Source of the DNA: Hyphomicrobiales bacterium
GTDB taxonomy: Bacteria; Pseudomonadota; Alphaproteobacteria; Rhizobiales; Aestuariivirgaceae
Reading direction: 5' to 3'
DNA length: 8,744 nucleotides
Assembly (NCBI GenBank): GCA_012032065.1
Contig: JAAURV010000112.1
Coordinates: forward strand, 1 to 8,744
A program made the position numbers and the translations under genes. This document shows, piece after piece, positions 1 through 5,848 of this stretch. Positions within the stretch are counted from its first letter, which is position 1. The number at the start of each line of letters is the position of its first letter. Below the pieces are notes generated by a model. The model was not told the origin of the DNA, ran no database searches, and saw nothing but the letters and a program-made list of their open reading frames with translations.

Positions 1-824
1 ATCGCGTGCTGTGGTTCCCCGCGGCGGAATTCTTCTATGAGGGTCCGGATGTGGCGGCGTTCGCCCTCGTGAAGGAAGGCGACCTCATCCCCAAAGAGGA
101 CGAAAGCTACAATCACACGGCGCGCACCTGCCGCATAGGTCCCGATGGCCGCATCTACATCACGCTGGGCCAACCATTCAACGTGCCGCCCAAGGAGAAG
201 GAAGAACTCTATGCCAAATGGGGCGTTGGCGGCGTCATCTCGATCAAGCAGGATGGAACCGACCGCCAGGTCTATTCGCTTGGTATGCGCAACCCGCTTG
301 GCCTCGACTTCAATCCGAAGGACAAGACCATGTTCATCAACGACAACCAAGTCGATGGCATGGGCGACACCATTCCGCCGGGCGAGATGAACCATGTCAC
401 GGGCCCCGGCCAGAATTTCGGCTTCCCGTGGTATGGCGGCGGAAAGATCCGCACCAACGAATACAAAAACGAAACTCCGCCCGAAGGCGCGATCTTCCCG
501 GTCGTGGAGCAGGACGCTCATGCCGCGGACCTCGGCTTGTCGTTTTACAATCACAAGCAATTTCCGGAAAAGTATCGCGGCGGCATTTTCTCGGCCCAGC
601 ATGGTTCCTGGAACCGCACCGACCCGGTGGGCGCCAGGGTGTTGTTCACCTCGCTGAAGGCGGACGGCACGGTCGACAAGACGGAAGTGTTCGCCGATGG
701 CTGGCTCAACGAGAACAAGGAATATCTCGGCCGGCCAGTCGACGTTCAGGTGCTGAACGACGGCTCGCTTCTCGTTTCCGATGACTTCGCCGGAGCGGTC
801 TGGCGCATTTCCTACGGCAACTGA
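1..824 (+). CDS. PQQ-dependent glucose/sorbosone dehydrogenase, 3' part
   Basis: The gene runs in from the left edge: the frame is open from base 3, and the GTG at 6 is only an internal valine. About 274 C-terminal residues are visible of a family usually near 400 or longer. It belongs to the soluble aldose sugar dehydrogenase / L-sorbosone dehydrogenase family, six-bladed propellers that oxidise sugars or sugar aldehydes in the periplasm with PQQ and calcium. Seen here: a histidine (codon 114-116) in a YNHTARTCRIGPDGRIYITLG-like stretch, aligning by motif with the catalytic His of soluble glucose dehydrogenase; GMRNPLGL with the PQQ-contacting Arg at 288-290; QHGSWNR near 597-617; and a last blade GRPVDVQVLNDGSLLVSDD. 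The C-terminus is intact. A cytochrome c gene begins 59 bases downstream and is a natural electron acceptor. The family is secure; the substrate (glucose, sorbosone or another aldose) cannot be read from the sequence. Confidence 0.88.
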   Translation, partial: RVLWFPAAEFFYEGPDVAAFALVKEGDLIPKEDESYNHTARTCRIGPDGRIYITLGQPFNVPPKEKEELYAKWGVGGVISIKQDGTDRQVYSLGMRNPLGLDFNPKDKTMFINDNQVDGMGDTIPPGEMNHVTGPGQNFGFPWYGGGKIRTNEYKNETPPEGAIFPVVEQDAHAADLGLSFYNHKQFPEKYRGGIFSAQHGSWNRTDPVGARVLFTSLKADGTVDKTEVFADGWLNENKEYLGRPVDVQVLNDGSLLVSDDFAGAVWRISYGN

Positions 825-835
825 TCGAACCCAAT

Positions 836-864
836 GGGCGCGAGATGTCTCGTATCTCGCGCCC
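836..864 (+). terminator. Perfect 11-bp hairpin between dehydrogenase and cytochrome genes
   Basis: GGGCGCGAGAT (836-846) and ATCTCGCGCCC (854-864) are exact reverse complements around a 7-base loop. The hairpin starts 12 bases after the dehydrogenase stop and is followed by TTCCCC, not a T run, then by the AGGAGG of the next gene. It therefore looks more like an attenuator or an mRNA 3'-end stabiliser than a full intrinsic terminator. The structure is certain; its role is inference. Confidence 0.5.
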
Positions 865-872
865 TTCCCCTC

Positions 873-878
873 AGGAGG
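873..878 (+). promoter_or_regulatory. Strong ribosome binding site for the cytochrome c gene
   Basis: AGGAGG lies 5 bases before the ATG at 884. It fixes this start over other reading frames and lies immediately 3' of the hairpin at 836-864. Confidence 0.8.
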
Positions 879-883
879 ATTGA

Positions 884-1207
884 ATGCGTCCACTCGTCGT
901 TGGGGCGGCCTTGCTCGCCGCTCTATCTTCGTTTTCGTTTGCCGCAGGAGATCCTGCACTCGGGCGAAAGGTGGCCTCGAAGTGCCAAGCTTGTCACGGT
1001 GTTGATGGGCAGTCGAAGAACCCGGAGGCGCCGCATATTTCCGGCCAGGTCGAGCGATACATCGTCAAGGCCCTGAAACGCTATCAGAGCGGCGAACGCT
1101 CCGATCCAATGATGTCGATGATCGTCAAGCAGCTCAAGGACGAGGACATCGCCAACGTCGCGGCCTACTATTCTTCGATCAAGGTGACGGTCGAAAGGCC
1201 GCAGTGA
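884..1207 (+). CDS. Periplasmic class I cytochrome c
   Basis: A 107-residue, single-haem c-type cytochrome. The N-terminus has a Sec signal peptide: a hydrophobic stretch at about residues 4-20, with cleavage likely near SFAAG. The haem site is CQACH (C34, C37, H38), giving covalent haem attachment and the proximal His. The distal ligand is probably Met76 or Met77 in the RSDPMMSMI segment, followed by the usual C-terminal helix (LKDEDIANVAAYYSS). The layout resembles short c553 / c4-domain cytochromes that carry electrons in the periplasm. Directly after a PQQ dehydrogenase, the likely job is accepting its electrons and passing them to a terminal oxidase or, in this denitrifier, possibly a nitrogen-oxide reductase. 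The partner assignment is inferred from gene order. The start at 884 is supported by AGGAGG. The next gene follows after 82 bases. Confidence 0.9.
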   Translation: MRPLVVGAALLAALSSFSFAAGDPALGRKVASKCQACHGVDGQSKNPEAPHISGQVERYIVKALKRYQSGERSDPMMSMIVKQLKDEDIANVAAYYSSIKVTVERPQ

Positions 1208-1216
1208 GGCTGCTGA

Positions 1217-1245
1217 TTGAATTACAGGCAGATTCAGGCAACAAT
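1217..1245 (+). promoter_or_regulatory. Possible sigma-70-type promoter for dctP
   Basis: TTGAAT (1217-1222, 4 of 6 to TTGACA) and AACAAT (1240-1245, 4 of 6 to TATAAT) are 17 bases apart, in the gap between the cytochrome stop and the dctP start. A transcript would start near 1252. The match is modest, and read-through from upstream is also possible. Confidence 0.3.
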
Positions 1246-1289
1246 AGCACTAAAGCGCCCACGAGGCGCACAACAAGGGAGGACTGCAG

Positions 1290-2414
1290 ATGAAGTTCAA
1301 GAAGCCCGAAGCACCGGCGAAATCCCGCCGCGCGTTCCTGAAGACTGGCGCCGCAGCGGCCGCGGCCGGAACGGTGGCGGTGGCCATGCCGAACGTGGCG
1401 CCGGCCCAAGACGCGCAGGTTTGGAAGTTCCAGTCGACTTGGCCCGCGAAGGACATCTTCCACGAATATGCCGCTGACTTCGTCAATCGCGTCAACGAGA
1501 TGGCGGGCGGCAAGCTGAAGCTCGATCTGCTGGCGGCGGGCTCGGTTGCGAAGGCGCTCGAGGTGCAGGATGCGCTGATTTCCGGAACGCTCGATGGCGG
1601 ACACGGTGTCACCGCCTATTGGTATGGCAAGCACAAGGCGGCATCGCTCTTCGGAACGCCACCCGCCTACGGCTGGCGCGCCAACCAGATGATCGGCTGG
1701 ATGCAATATGGCGGCGGCCAGGCGCTTTACGACGAACTGGTGCAGCAGGTGCTGGGACTCAACCTCGTTGGCTTCCTCACCGGACCGATGCCCACGCAGC
1801 CGCTGGGCTGGTTCAAGAAGAAGATCGAAACGCCGGAAGACCTCGCGGGCCTCAAGTACCGCACCGTTGGTTTGTCCGCCGACCTCTTCAAGGAGCTCGG
1901 CGCGGCGGTCACCATCATGGGCGGCGGCGAAATCGTGCCGGCCATGGACCGTGGATTGCTCGATGCGGCGGAGTTCAACAATCCCTCGTCCGACAAGCTC
2001 CTGGGCTTCGCCGACGTGTCGAAGGACTACATGCTGCAGAGCTATCACCAGGCGGCCGAATGTTTCGAGATCAGCTTCAACAAGACGAAATTCGACGCAC
2101 TTCCCGCGGAGTTGAAGTCGATCATCAAATACGCGGCCGAGGCTTCGTCCTCCGACATGTCCTGGAAAGCCATGGATCGCTACGAGAAGGATCTGGCCGA
2201 ATTGAAGTCCAAGGGCGTCAATGTTCACAGAACGCCGGACGCTGTGCTGCAAGCGCAGCTTGCGGCCTGGGACAAGGTGATCGCGGCGCAATCGGCCGAC
2301 CCGTTCTTCGCCAAGGTGGTGGAGAGCCAGAAGGCCTGGGCCAAGCGCGTGGTGGGCCTGCAGTTCGACATGGAGGTCGATCAATCGATGGCCTTCAAGC
2401 ACTTCTTTGGCTGA
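1290..2414 (+). CDS. dctP: TRAP transporter periplasmic binding protein, DctP/TakP/FcbT1-like
   Basis: A 374-residue solute receptor of a tripartite ATP-independent periplasmic transporter. The start is set by AAGGGAGG (1275-1282), 7 bases upstream. The N-terminus has a twin-arginine signal (KSRRAFLKTG, residues 11-20), an alanine-rich hydrophobic stretch and an APAQ cleavage region near residue 40, so export is probably by Tat. Family features: the start of the mature domain (VWKFQSTWPAKDIFHEYAAD), GGGQALYDEL, GWFKKKIETPEDLAGLKYR with Arg191, the residue expected to bind a substrate carboxylate in this superfamily, then GGGEIVPAMDRGLLDAAEF. These resemble the branch containing the alpha-keto-acid receptor TakP and the mannitol/chloroaromatic receptor FcbT1. 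The substrate is probably an organic or sugar-derived acid; the exact ligand cannot be read. It heads dctPQM, with a hairpin after its stop. Confidence 0.9.
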   Translation: MKFKKPEAPAKSRRAFLKTGAAAAAAGTVAVAMPNVAPAQDAQVWKFQSTWPAKDIFHEYAADFVNRVNEMAGGKLKLDLLAAGSVAKALEVQDALISGTLDGGHGVTAYWYGKHKAASLFGTPPAYGWRANQMIGWMQYGGGQALYDELVQQVLGLNLVGFLTGPMPTQPLGWFKKKIETPEDLAGLKYRTVGLSADLFKELGAAVTIMGGGEIVPAMDRGLLDAAEFNNPSSDKLLGFADVSKDYMLQSYHQAAECFEISFNKTKFDALPAELKSIIKYAAEASSSDMSWKAMDRYEKDLAELKSKGVNVHRTPDAVLQAQLAAWDKVIAAQSADPFFAKVVESQKAWAKRVVGLQFDMEVDQSMAFKHFFG

Positions 2415-2434
2415 GGCTTGAACGAATCGCTTGC

Positions 2435-2463
2435 ATGAAGCGGGTCCTCGCGGCCCGTTTCAT
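2435..2463 (+). terminator. Hairpin between dctP and dctQ (partial terminator or stabiliser)
   Basis: ATGAAGCGGG (2435-2444) pairs with CCCGTTTCAT (2454-2463) in a 10-bp stem with one G-U pair and a 9-base loop, starting 20 bases after the dctP stop. The downstream sequence TGTTG is only moderately T-rich. TRAP systems need more binding protein than membrane subunits, and a hairpin here would suit partial termination or protection of the dctP message. The structure is seen; the role is inference. Confidence 0.5.
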
Positions 2464-2511
2464 TGTGTTGTCAGGGGGCCTGCGATCGCGCTCCGGGGGT
2501 GGTTGGGACGG

Positions 2512-3402
2512 ATGAAAAGCGAAAGGCCAGCGCTCATACTCTTCGCGGCCGGCGTGGCGCTCACTATTGGCGCGATTTTCTGGTCGCTCCATGCTTATGG
2601 CCTGGTGGGGCAACTGGTGATCGCAAAGGGGGTGCGCGCTAATGCAGTGGCGCCGTGCCTCGTATGGACCACGGAATTTTGCGCGCAGGTCGCCGCCGCC
2701 CACGCTGAAAGAGGCACCACTGCCTACACGCCATTGATGTTCTGGGCCGGCATCGCCGCCGTGCTCGCGAGCTTCATCGTGAATCTCAGAACCAATACGC
2801 CGGGCGAGGGCTGGGCGCCGCGCCTGCAGCGGTTGCTCATTCCGGTGGACCGGGTTTCGGCGTTTGTTGGCCAGCTCTTCGCCTGGTGCATCATCATCCT
2901 GACCTTCGCCGTCTCCTATGAAGTGGTGATGCGCAAGATCTTCCGCGCGCCCACCGCCTGGGCCTACGACGCAAGCTACATCCTCTATGGCGCGCTCTTC
3001 ATCATGGCAGGCGCCTATGCCCTTTCCCGCAACGCCCATGTGCGCGGCGATTTTCTGTACCGCTCATGGAAGCCGAAGACGCAGGCCAGCATGGATCTGG
3101 TGCTCTATTTCCTGTTCTTTTTCCCCGGCATCGTCGCCTTCATCTATTCGGGTTACGGTTTCGCGGCTCAGGCCTGGCTGACCCACGAGCATTCCGCCTA
3201 TAGCCCCGGCGGCCCGCCGATCTACCACTACAAGACGCTGATACCCGCCACTGGCGTGCTGCTGCTGCTGCAGGGCATCGTCGAGGTGATCCGCTGCCTG
3301 GTCTGCCTCAAGACCGGCGATTGGCCGCATCGGCTCCATGACGTCGAGGAGCTCGAGAAGGTGATCCTCGAACAGCGCGCCGCCGAAGAGGCAAAATCAT
3401 GA
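2512..3402 (+). CDS. dctQ: TRAP transporter small permease DctQ with two-helix N-terminal extension
   Basis: 296 residues from the ATG at 2512. The frame also opens at a TTG at 2431, but that start lies inside the hairpin 2435-2463 and adds a non-hydrophobic, out-of-family leader. The Shine-Dalgarno before 2512 is poor (G-rich GGTTGGGACGG), so the start is the least certain point. The C-terminal part (about residue 105 on) is a normal DctQ domain with four membrane helices near 117-138, 155-172, 197-219 and 243-264, and conserved VVMRKIFRAPTAWAYD and ALSRNAHVRGD segments. Most DctQ proteins are 160-200 residues; this one has roughly 100 extra N-terminal residues with hydrophobic segments near 7-26 and 74-92 and a loop holding Cys49 and Cys57. 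DctQ bridges the binding protein and DctM. Its stop overlaps the dctM start as ATGA, indicating translational coupling. Confidence 0.85.
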   Translation: MKSERPALILFAAGVALTIGAIFWSLHAYGLVGQLVIAKGVRANAVAPCLVWTTEFCAQVAAAHAERGTTAYTPLMFWAGIAAVLASFIVNLRTNTPGEGWAPRLQRLLIPVDRVSAFVGQLFAWCIIILTFAVSYEVVMRKIFRAPTAWAYDASYILYGALFIMAGAYALSRNAHVRGDFLYRSWKPKTQASMDLVLYFLFFFPGIVAFIYSGYGFAAQAWLTHEHSAYSPGGPPIYHYKTLIPATGVLLLLQGIVEVIRCLVCLKTGDWPHRLHDVEELEKVILEQRAAEEAKS

Positions 3403-4729
3403 CCGATCCGCAACTGGGCGTGCTCATGCTCGTCCTCTTCATTGTCTTCATCATGTTCGGCTTCCCCATCGCCTTCACGCTGATGGCAATGGGCGTGGGC
3501 TTCGCCTTTCTCGCTTATGACGGCAACTTGACACGGTGATGGCGCTCTTGGTGCAGCGGACCTGGTCGGTGATGACCAACGATGTTCTGATTTCGGTGCC
3601 GCTCTTCGTCTTCATGGGCTACGTCATCGAGCGCGCCAACATACTCGACCGTCTTTTCCGTTCTATCCAGCTTGCGGCGGGCCGCGTGCCCGGATCGCTT
3701 GCGGTCGCGACGCTCGCCACCTGCGCGCTGTTTGCAACCGCCACCGGCATTGTCGGCGCGGTGGTGACGCTCATGGGATTGCTGGCGTTCCCGGTCATGC
3801 TCAAGCATGGTTACGATGTGAAGCTCTCGGCTGGCGTCATTTGCGCGGGCGGCTGCCTTGGCATTCTCATACCGCCCAGCATCATGCTTATCCTCTATGG
3901 TGCGACGGCGGGCGTTTCGCCCGTGCAGCTCTATGCCGGCGCCTTTTTCCCCGGCCTGATGCTGGCGGGGTTGTATATGCTTTATGTGATTGGGCGCTGC
4001 GTCTTCAATCCGGCTCTCGCACCCAAGCTGCCTGAGGCGGAACTCGATGTGCCGCGGTCCGTGGTCGCATGGGAACTGCTAACCTCATTCGCGCCGCTTG
4101 CCTTTCTCATCTTCGCGGTTCTCGGCGCCATCATGTTCGGCTGGGCCTCGCCATCGGAGGCCGCAGCCGTTGGCGCGCTGGGCGCGCTCGTGCTCGCCGC
4201 CGCCTACCGCTCGCTCAACTTCACCAAGTTGAAAGAATCGGTGTTCCTGACGGCCCGCACATCCGCCATGGTGGGCTGGCTGTTCGTCGGCTCCTTCATG
4301 TTTTCCGCGGTGTTCGCGGCTTTGGGCGGCGATGCCGTGATCAAGGACTTCGTCGTCGGCCTCGATCTCTCGCCGCTCATGTTCCTGATCGTCACGCAAA
4401 TCATCATCTTCATTCTGGGCTGGCCGCTCGAATGGACCGAGATCATCGTGATTTTCGTGCCGATCTTTCTGCCGCTGCTCGAGCACTTCGGCATCGATCC
4501 GTTGTTCTTCGGGCTCCTGATCGCGCTCAACATCCAGACTTCGTTCCTCTCGCCGCCAGTCGCCATGGCGCCGTTCTATCTGAAGGGCGTGTCGCCGAAG
4601 CACGTGAACATCAACGATATCTTCTCGGGCGTGATGCCGTTCATCTTCATCGTGATCTTCGCGATGGTGCTGCTCTATATCTTCCCGGCCATCGGCCTGT
4701 GGCTGCCGAATTATCTTTACGGGCGTTGA
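3399..4729 (+). CDS. dctM: TRAP transporter large permease DctM, split by a one-base frameshift
   Basis: This is the ion-coupled translocation subunit of the TRAP transporter. It starts at ATG 3399, overlapping the dctQ stop, and gives a normal DctM N-terminus (a hydrophobic helix, then FGFPIAFTLMAMGVGFAFLAYDGNL), but reaches TGA at 3537-3539 after 46 codons. The family sequence resumes in the -1 frame at about 3530 (DTVMALLVQRTWSVMTNDVLISVPLF) and continues to the stop at 4729. Adding one base near 3528-3530 restores NLDTVM or NFDTVM and an uninterrupted protein of about 443 residues, the usual DctM length. The remainder is intact: many membrane helices, PPSIMLILYGA, EWTEIIVIFVPIFLPLL and SPPVAMAPFYLKGV, resembling the FcbT3 branch. 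It is either a real inactivating deletion or an assembly error. No classical slippery heptamer is present. A GTG at 3536 could start only a truncated protein lacking the first helix. Confidence 0.85.
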
Positions 4730-4738
4730 GAAGCAGCC

Positions 4739-5563
4739 TCAGCTATCCCAAACCGGCGCCCATCCTCCGCTGACGAGGCGCTGGCCTTTGTCGAGTCCGC
4801 GGATCAGCGCAATGTCTTCGGGCGTCAGCGACACATCGGTGGCGGCAAGGTTCGACGCGATGCGCGCCTTGTTGCTCGAGGTTGGGATGATGACGTGCCC
4901 CTCCGCCATGAGGAAGGCCAGGGCGATGATTTCGGCGCTCGTTCCGTGGCGCGTGGCGATTTGCTTCAATTCGGGAATGTCGAGAACGGCGCCGCGGGCG
5001 AGGGGGGAGTAGGCGGTCATCGGGATGCCGGCGGCTTTGCAGTGATCCACGATTGCCCGGTTCTGCAGCAGAACGTGGATTTCGCACTGGTTGGTGGCGA
5101 TGGAGCGCGTGCCCAGAATGCCGCGCGCGGCATCGATGTGCTTGCGGGTGAAGTTGGAGACGCCGATGTGGGTGGCGAGCCCCGCATCCTGCACGGCGGC
5201 GAACTGGGCGAGATATTCCTTCATGCCGTATTGGCCGTTGACCGAGGGCCAATGCACGAGAAGCAGATCGACGTGATCGACGCCGAGCTTTTCGAGCGAG
5301 GCTTTGGCGTGCGGCATCACTTGGCCGGGACCGAGATTTTCGGGGGCGACCTTGGTGGCGATGAATATCTCGTTGCGCGGGATGCCGCTCTCCGCGATGG
5401 CGCGGCCGACATCGGCTTCGTTGCCGTAGGCTTCCGCGGTATCGATGTGGCGGTAGCCGGCATCGAGTGCCCAGCGCACGCAGTTGTAGGCGTCCTCTCC
5501 GAAGCGCTTCCACGTGCCGTAGCCGATTTGCGGGATGGGGCCGATGTTTCCGATTGGTGCCAT
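4739..5563 (-). CDS. Aldo/keto reductase, DkgB (2,5-diketo-gluconate reductase B)-like
   Basis: A 274-residue cytosolic NAD(P)H-dependent oxidoreductase with an (alpha/beta)8 barrel. The catalytic tetrad is complete: Asp41 and Tyr46 in DTAEAYGNEADVG, Lys71 in ATKV and His104 in LVHWP. Other family marks are GVSNFT (134-139), the cofactor-end IPTSSNKARIASNL (226-239) and a C-terminus RLVSGGWAPVWD, closely recalling E. coli DkgB (RLVSPEGLAPEWD, from memory). DkgB-type enzymes reduce 2,5-diketo-D-gluconate to 2-keto-L-gulonate, but many also act on methylglyoxal and other aldehydes, so the substrate is open. Length is normal. The start ATG (complement of 5561-5563) has only a weak upstream SD. 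The gene converges on dctM with a 9-base gap, leaving no room for a separate terminator. Upstream lies the inverted repeat pair at 5613-5766. Confidence 0.88.
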   Translation of the reverse strand: MAPIGNIGPIPQIGYGTWKRFGEDAYNCVRWALDAGYRHIDTAEAYGNEADVGRAIAESGIPRNEIFIATKVAPENLGPGQVMPHAKASLEKLGVDHVDLLLVHWPSVNGQYGMKEYLAQFAAVQDAGLATHIGVSNFTRKHIDAARGILGTRSIATNQCEIHVLLQNRAIVDHCKAAGIPMTAYSPLARGAVLDIPELKQIATRHGTSAEIIALAFLMAEGHVIIPTSSNKARIASNLAATDVSLTPEDIALIRGLDKGQRLVSGGWAPVWDS

Positions 5564-5612
5564 CCGTTCAGATTAGAGCAGAAACGATGCGCGCGGAAAT
5601 AGGGTTCGTCAT

Positions 5613-5661
5613 CCTTCTCCCGATGGGAGAAGGTGGCGCGAAGCGACGGATGAGGCCTTGA
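5613..5661 (+). repeat. Intergenic palindromic repeat, left copy
   Basis: The unit begins with CCTTCTCCC-GAT-GGGAGAAGG (5613-5633), a perfect 9-bp stem with a 3-base loop, followed by TGGCGCGAAGCGACGGATG and AGGCCTTGA. Its far end, GGATGAGGCCTTGA (5648-5661), is exactly complementary to 5701-5714 in the right copy. From memory, similar 'cttctccc...gggagaaggtggcgcgaagcg...ggatgagg' units are scattered between genes in many rhizobial and related alphaproteobacterial genomes, playing a REP-like part. It lies just upstream of the reductase gene. Confidence 0.75.
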
Positions 5662-5700
5662 CGCCGATGCGGCGCCAAGAGCCAAGCGCTGTTCCATTCC

Positions 5701-5766
5701 TCAAGGCCTCATCCGGCGCGCGCTCGCTTTGCGAGCGGTGCGCCACCTTCCCCCGATGGGGGAAGG
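5701..5766 (-). repeat. Intergenic palindromic repeat, right copy in inverted orientation
   Basis: This is the same element as 5613-5661 in reverse: TCAAGGCCTCATCC (5701-5714), then GCGCCACC and the stem CCTTCCCCC-GAT-GGGGGAAGG (5746-5766, perfect 9 bp). The stem bases differ from the left copy, but both arms have changed together so pairing is kept. This copy carries an extra hairpin, CGCTCGC-TTT-GCGAGCG (5721-5737), where the left copy has only GAAGCGAC. The two copies flank a 39-base spacer and could fold into one long cruciform. Confidence 0.72.
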
Positions 5767-5848
5767 GCGGATTCGCGGGCGATGAATGCACGTGCCGCAA
5801 AGATGCCTTGATCTGCGGCGAAGAAAAATCGTTCAGGGGACGGAACAT

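Larger units (their letters stand above)
5564..5848. other. 285-base divergent intergenic region
   Basis: The region separates the leftward reductase from the rightward DUF3750 gene. Most of it is the inverted repeat pair. The flanks (5564-5612 and 5767-5848) must hold the promoters of both genes, but I see no convincing -35/-10 pair in either direction. An ATG at 5786 opens in frame with the DUF3750 gene but lacks an SD site. Confidence 0.5.

Noticed and set aside
1255..1269. GCGCC-CACGA-GGCGC inverted repeat upstream of dctP as an operator.
   Set aside because: A 5-bp arm in GC-rich DNA is expected by chance and has no extension beyond the core.
1179..2402. A 407-codon open frame on the minus strand across dctP.
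   Set aside because: It is antisense to a certain gene, His/Arg-rich with low-complexity composition, and matches no family; it is a by-product of high GC third positions.
2431..2511. TTG start at 2431 for dctQ, giving 27 more residues.
   Set aside because: The added peptide is not hydrophobic or family-like, the codon is immediately beside a hairpin, and there is no SD; ATG 2512 leads straight into a membrane helix.
2395..3039. A 214-codon minus-strand open frame over dctQ.
   Set aside because: It is antisense to the DctQ gene and has a biased, charged composition with no recognisable motif.
3525..3541. Programmed -1 ribosomal frameshift joining the two dctM pieces.
   Set aside because: The in-frame heptamer at the junction is C-AAC-TTG, not an X-XXY-YYZ slippery site, I see no obvious downstream stem or pseudoknot, and DctM is not known to be made this way.
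4895..5602. A 235-codon + strand open frame over the reductase.
   Set aside because: It mirrors the reductase gene, which has an intact catalytic tetrad and full family length; the + strand translation resembles nothing.
5613..5766. CRISPR-like array.
   Set aside because: There are only two copies, inverted relative to each other, each with internal palindromes; no regular spacers and no cas genes.
5786..5848. Upstream ATG at 5786 for the DUF3750 gene.
   Set aside because: It has no SD and adds 21 charged residues before an otherwise normal signal anchor; ATG 5849 has AGGGGA at good spacing.
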